Shown here: positions 60,924-64,000 of the stretch, in pieces | How positions within the stretch are numbered: the first letter of the stretch is position 1 | Layout: the number at the start of each line of letters is the position of its first letter | Origin: Streptomyces nigra | GTDB taxonomy: Bacteria; Actinomycetota; Actinomycetes; Streptomycetales; Streptomycetaceae | Assembly: GCF_003074055.1 (NCBI RefSeq) | Contig: NZ_CP029043.1 | Coordinates: forward strand, 7,184,501-7,248,500 | Reading direction: 5' to 3' | Length of the DNA: 64,000 nucleotides | Position numbers and translations under genes: made by a program | The notes under the pieces: generated by a model | The model's database searches: none | Told to the model about the DNA's origin: nothing | Seen by the model: only the letters and a program-made list of their open reading frames with translations

Positions 60924-61889
60924 ATGTCCGTACCGCACCGACTCCTCGCGCCCGCGCTCGTCACCGCGGCCCTGCTGGTCGGCACCGCCGCCGTGCCCGC
61001 CGCGGGCACCGGCCGGCCGCTCCCCGGCAGCTACGTCGTCTCCCACACCCCCGGCACGTTGCCCGAGGGCATCGACGTCCGCGCCGACGGCACGATGTAC
61101 GTGTCCTCCGACGCGACCGGTGCCCTGTACCGGGGCCGGGTGACCTCGCCCCGTATGCGGCCCTTCCCGGCGGAGGGCGCCACATCCCGGGACAGCACCC
61201 GGGGCGTCCACACCGACCGCGCGGGCCGGGTCTTCTCCGTCGGCCGGGGCCGGCTCACCGTCCACGCGCCCGACGGACGCCTCCTGCAGGCCGTGGACGC
61301 CCCCGCCGGACCCCTCGGCGCCCCCGACCTGAACGACCTGGTCATCACGCCCGACGCCGTGTACGTCACCGACTGGGCCAACCCGGTCGTCCTGCGCGCC
61401 GGGCTGCACCACGGCCGGGTCGGCCCGCTGGAGCCGTGGGCCGACATGCGCGGCGCGTTCCCCGGCTTCCCCGACCGGTACTGGCTGCTCAACGGCATCG
61501 TCGCCGACCCGGCCGGGCGCACCCTCCTCGTCGCCTCGAACGGCACCGAGGCCGTATGGCGCATCGACACCGCCACCCGCGAGATCGGCCGCCTCGACCT
61601 GGGGGAGACGTCGTTCGGCGCGGACGGCATGGTGCTGCGCGGCCGGACCCTGTACGCGGTGCTCAACTACGGCGCCCCGCACGGGGTGTACATCGCCCGG
61701 CTCGACGCGGAGCTGCGCACCGGCACGGTCGTGCACCGCGTCACCGGCGACACCTTCGACCTGCCCACCACCCTCGCCCGCCGCGGATGCCGCCTGTACG
61801 TCGTCAACAGCCAGAACGACGAACCGCCCGGCACCCCGCCCTACACGGTCACCGCCCTCGACGACCCGATGTGCGGCTCGGACGGCTGA
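60924..61889 (+). CDS. Secreted SMP-30/gluconolactonase-like beta-propeller
   Basis: 321 residues with a Sec signal (about 1-28, LAPALVTAALLVGTAAVPAA). The propeller shows the recurring blades GTLPEGIDVRADGTMYVSSD, LGAPDLNDLVITPDAVYVTD, RYWLLNGIVADPAGRTLLVA and GADGMVLRGRTLYAVLNYG, as in SMP-30/gluconolactonase/LRE-like proteins. Calcium-dependent lactonase activity is possible but no acid set was confirmed. It diverges from the TTA-containing ArsR gene. Confidence 0.83.
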   Translation: MSVPHRLLAPALVTAALLVGTAAVPAAGTGRPLPGSYVVSHTPGTLPEGIDVRADGTMYVSSDATGALYRGRVTSPRMRPFPAEGATSRDSTRGVHTDRAGRVFSVGRGRLTVHAPDGRLLQAVDAPAGPLGAPDLNDLVITPDAVYVTDWANPVVLRAGLHHGRVGPLEPWADMRGAFPGFPDRYWLLNGIVADPAGRTLLVASNGTEAVWRIDTATREIGRLDLGETSFGADGMVLRGRTLYAVLNYGAPHGVYIARLDAELRTGTVVHRVTGDTFDLPTTLARRGCRLYVVNSQNDEPPGTPPYTVTALDDPMCGSDG

Positions 61890-62029
61890 CGGCATGGCGA
61901 CGGCGTGCGACGGGCCGCCCTCCACGGGGGAGCGGACGGGCCCCGCACGCCTCGCCCGTGTGTGCGCCGAGCGGCTGAACTCCGCCGCCAGGCCAGGGCA
62001 CGGCACGGACGGGCGGCAATGCCTTGCTC

Positions 62030-63640
62030 ATGACGTCCGGGACCGGCACGGCCGAGGGTGCGACGAAAGGGCGGCTCGTCCTGTGGACGCTGGCCGCCGG
62101 GCAGTTCCTCATGGCGCTCGACAGCTCCGTCATGAACGTCTCCATCGCGACGGTCGCCGACGACGTCGGCACCACGGTCACCGGCATCCAGGGCGCCATC
62201 ACCGCCTACACCCTGGTGATGGCCATGCTCATGATCCCGGGCGGCAAGGTCGGCGCCGTCATCGGCCGCCGCCGCGCCTTCGCGATCGGCTGCGTCATCT
62301 ACGGATGCGGCTCCCTCACCACCGCCCTCGCCCCGAACCTGCCCGTGCTGCTGCTCGGCTGGTCCTTCCTGGAGGGCGTCGGAGCGGCGCTCATCCTGCC
62401 CGCGATCGTGGCCCTGGTGGCCGGCAACTTCACGGCGGAACGACGGCCCGCCGCCTATGGACTCGTCGCCGCGGCCGGTGCCGTGGCGATCGCCCTCGGC
62501 CCGCTGATCGGCGGCTTCGCCACCACCTATCTCTCCTGGCGCTGGGTGTTCGCCGGGGAGATGGCCGTGGTGGCCGTCATCCTGGTGGTGGCCCGGCACA
62601 TCCGCGACCCGCTGAGCGCCGGACGCCCCCGCCTCGACCTCATCGGCGCGGCCCTGTCCGCGCTAGGCCTCGGCACCTTCGTGTACGGCGTGCTCCGCTC
62701 CGACGAATGGGGCTGGTTCCGCCCCCGGCCCGGCGCCCCCGACTGGCTCGGCGTATCGCTCGTCATCTGGCTGATGCTCGCCGGTGTGCTGCTGATCCGG
62801 GTGTTCCTGTATTGGGAGGCACATCTGGTCACCCGGCACCGCGATCCGCTCGTCGACCCGGCACTCCTGCGGGTCCGGCAGCTCACCGGCGGGCTGACCA
62901 TGTTCTTCTTCCAGTACCTCGTCCTGATGGGCGTGTTCTTCGTCGTCCCGCTGTATCTGTCGATCGCCCTCGGCCTGTCCGCACTGCAGACCGGCGCACG
63001 GCTGCTGCCGCTGTCGCTGACCCTGCTGGCGGCGGCCACCCTGATCCCCCGCTTCCTCCCCGACGTCTCACCCCGCCGGGTCGTCCGGCTGGGCATCCTG
63101 GCGCTGCTCGCCGGGGCGGTCGTCCTGATGGCCGCGCTGGACGCCGACGCCGGGGCGGAGATCGTGACGGTGCCCTTCCTGCTCATCGGCCTCGGCACCG
63201 GCGCGCTCGCCTCCCAGCTCGGGGCGGTCACCGTGTCGGCGGTGCCGGACGAGCAGAGCGCGGAGGTCGGCGGCATCCAGAACGCCGTCACCAACCTCGG
63301 CTCGTCCATCGGCACCGCCCTCGCCGGCTCCCTGCTGATCGGCGTGCTCGCCTCGTCGTTCCTGACCAGCTTCGAGCAGAACCCGGCGGTCCCGCCCGAG
63401 ATCGGCGAGCGGGCCGCCGTACAACTTGAGAGCGGCGTGACGTTCCTGTCGGACGCTCAGCTCAGGGAAGCGCTGGACGAGGAAGGCGTGGACGAGGAGG
63501 TCGCCCGGGCGGCGCTGGACGCCAACGCCGAGGCCCGCCTCGACGGACTGCGCGCGGCCCTCGCCATCCTCGCCTTCGCCTGCGCCCTCGCACTCTTCTT
63601 CACCTCACGCATCCCGACGAGGCAGCCCGGCTCCGCCTGA
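62030..63640 (+). CDS. MFS multidrug exporter, DHA2 (EmrB/QacA) type
   Basis: 536 residues with fourteen helices. The first helix (LWTLAAGQFLMALDSSVMNV) has the motif D1-like LDSSVMNV. Motif A is GGKVGAVIGRRRAFAIGCVI. The C-terminal soluble loop (about 455-505, LSDAQLREALDEEGVDEEVA) is acidic and unusual. ATG 62030 is chosen; TTG 62024 is possible. It follows the SMP-30-like gene after 140 bp on the same strand. Substrate unknown. Confidence 0.92.
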   Translation: MTSGTGTAEGATKGRLVLWTLAAGQFLMALDSSVMNVSIATVADDVGTTVTGIQGAITAYTLVMAMLMIPGGKVGAVIGRRRAFAIGCVIYGCGSLTTALAPNLPVLLLGWSFLEGVGAALILPAIVALVAGNFTAERRPAAYGLVAAAGAVAIALGPLIGGFATTYLSWRWVFAGEMAVVAVILVVARHIRDPLSAGRPRLDLIGAALSALGLGTFVYGVLRSDEWGWFRPRPGAPDWLGVSLVIWLMLAGVLLIRVFLYWEAHLVTRHRDPLVDPALLRVRQLTGGLTMFFFQYLVLMGVFFVVPLYLSIALGLSALQTGARLLPLSLTLLAAATLIPRFLPDVSPRRVVRLGILALLAGAVVLMAALDADAGAEIVTVPFLLIGLGTGALASQLGAVTVSAVPDEQSAEVGGIQNAVTNLGSSIGTALAGSLLIGVLASSFLTSFEQNPAVPPEIGERAAVQLESGVTFLSDAQLREALDEEGVDEEVARAALDANAEARLDGLRAALAILAFACALALFFTSRIPTRQPGSA

Positions 63641-63858
63641 GGGGGCCGTGCCGTCCGGAATCCGGGTCGGCCGTGCAGGCCCGCGCCGGGTGGGCGATAC
63701 TGCACGCTGGGAGTTCGTGCCCGAGCGCCGTCGTAAGCCGGGGGTGGCAGGATCGGACGGCGCCGCCGGGGAGGCGGGCCGGACGGCGGCCGGGCGTGGG
63801 GAGTGGACCGGCCGCGCGTGGGTAGGCGCGGGCGGACGAACGGGGAGCGCAGGCATTG

Positions 63859-64000
63859 ATGAGGGATCCAGAGCCCACGGGCATGCAGAGGGCGGGCGCC
63901 GCGGAGAGTGCCGTGCTGCGCACGAGCGTCGCGCTGGACGGGGACGGCACCGCCATCGCCGACGCCCGCCACATGGCCGCCGCCTTCCTGACCCGGGCGC
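63859..64000 (+). CDS. 5' end of an ATP-binding (anti-sigma factor-like) regulator, truncated by window
   Basis: Forty-seven codons are visible: MRDPEPTGMQRAGAAES, then VALDGDGTAIADARHMAAAF and LTRA. The LDGDGTAIADARHMAAAFL opening is typical of Streptomyces HATPase_c proteins of the RsbW type that act as anti-sigma or signalling kinases. The conserved N-box lies beyond the window. GGGGAGCGC precedes the ATG. GATACT near 63698 is a possible -10 element. Confidence 0.7.
   Translation, partial: MRDPEPTGMQRAGAAESAVLRTSVALDGDGTAIADARHMAAAFLTRA

Overview
The window is about 72-73% GC by eye, has very strong third-position G/C bias, and carries GTG starts and ATGA/GTGA gene overlaps. It also carries families typical of Streptomyces: PAS-SpoIIE phosphatases, DUF5994 and PF04672 proteins, Tat-exported glycosidases, and an ArsR regulator with a TTA leucine codon. 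I read it as a Streptomyces chromosome segment, probably toward an arm, because catabolic and secreted functions dominate and no rRNA, tRNA, CRISPR or core biosynthetic operon was seen.

Layout. 0-9.9 kb: a PAS-SpoIIE phosphatase, a universal stress protein, a DUF899 protein, then a tightly overlapping operon of GH15 hydrolase, glucose-6-phosphate dehydrogenase and gluconokinase, followed by a GreA-like factor and phosphoglucomutase on the other strand. 9.9-25.8 kb: mostly single genes (GH109 enzyme, FG-GAP secreted protein, PhzF, phospholipase D family, Usp, NAD kinase, a histone-tail-like DNA-binding protein, a GntR-sterol desaturase pair, a LacI regulator). 25.8-31.1 kb: an island of small proteins built around four DUF5994 paralogues, each preceded by a GGAGTA-type motif, with a gene broken by three frameshifts at its edge. 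31.5-37.7 kb: a sugar locus with lipoprotein, two permeases, GH1 beta-glucosidase and an exported glucoamylase-like hydrolase. It sits behind a perfect 12-bp-arm operator and has neither ATPase nor regulator gene. 37.7-42.5 kb: cupin, two MDR oxidoreductases, and an MFS-TetR pair behind a twin operator. 42.9-51.4 kb: a 1,423-residue modular GH87-type alpha-1,3-glucanase, then a TlpA-like lipoprotein translationally coupled to two DUF4139/MuiA-type proteins. 51.5-64 kb: a very small secreted chaplin-like peptide, two MFS exporters, a PF04672 methyltransferase, an APH-fold kinase, a GH127 enzyme with a ricin lectin domain, a cysteine-synthase-family enzyme, a TTA-containing ArsR regulator, an SMP-30-like secreted propeller, and the start of an ATP-binding regulator.

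The least expected structure is a pair of miniature elements, at 9866-10031 and 55766-55906. They share two 19-bp internal blocks (GTGCATCGCAAGGCGGAGG and CGACAACGCGGCGAGGTGC) but end in unrelated terminal inverted repeats. Both begin on the stop codon of the left-hand gene of a convergent pair. A single end related to the first element lies at 59527-59554 and supplies the stop codon of a small membrane protein gene.

Much of the window can be read as carbohydrate capture and processing: exported GH109, GH144-like, GH87 and GH127 enzymes, CUT1-type uptake, cytosolic GH1, and phosphoglucomutase plus the oxidative route through zwf and gntK. These links are inferred from gene content, not demonstrated.
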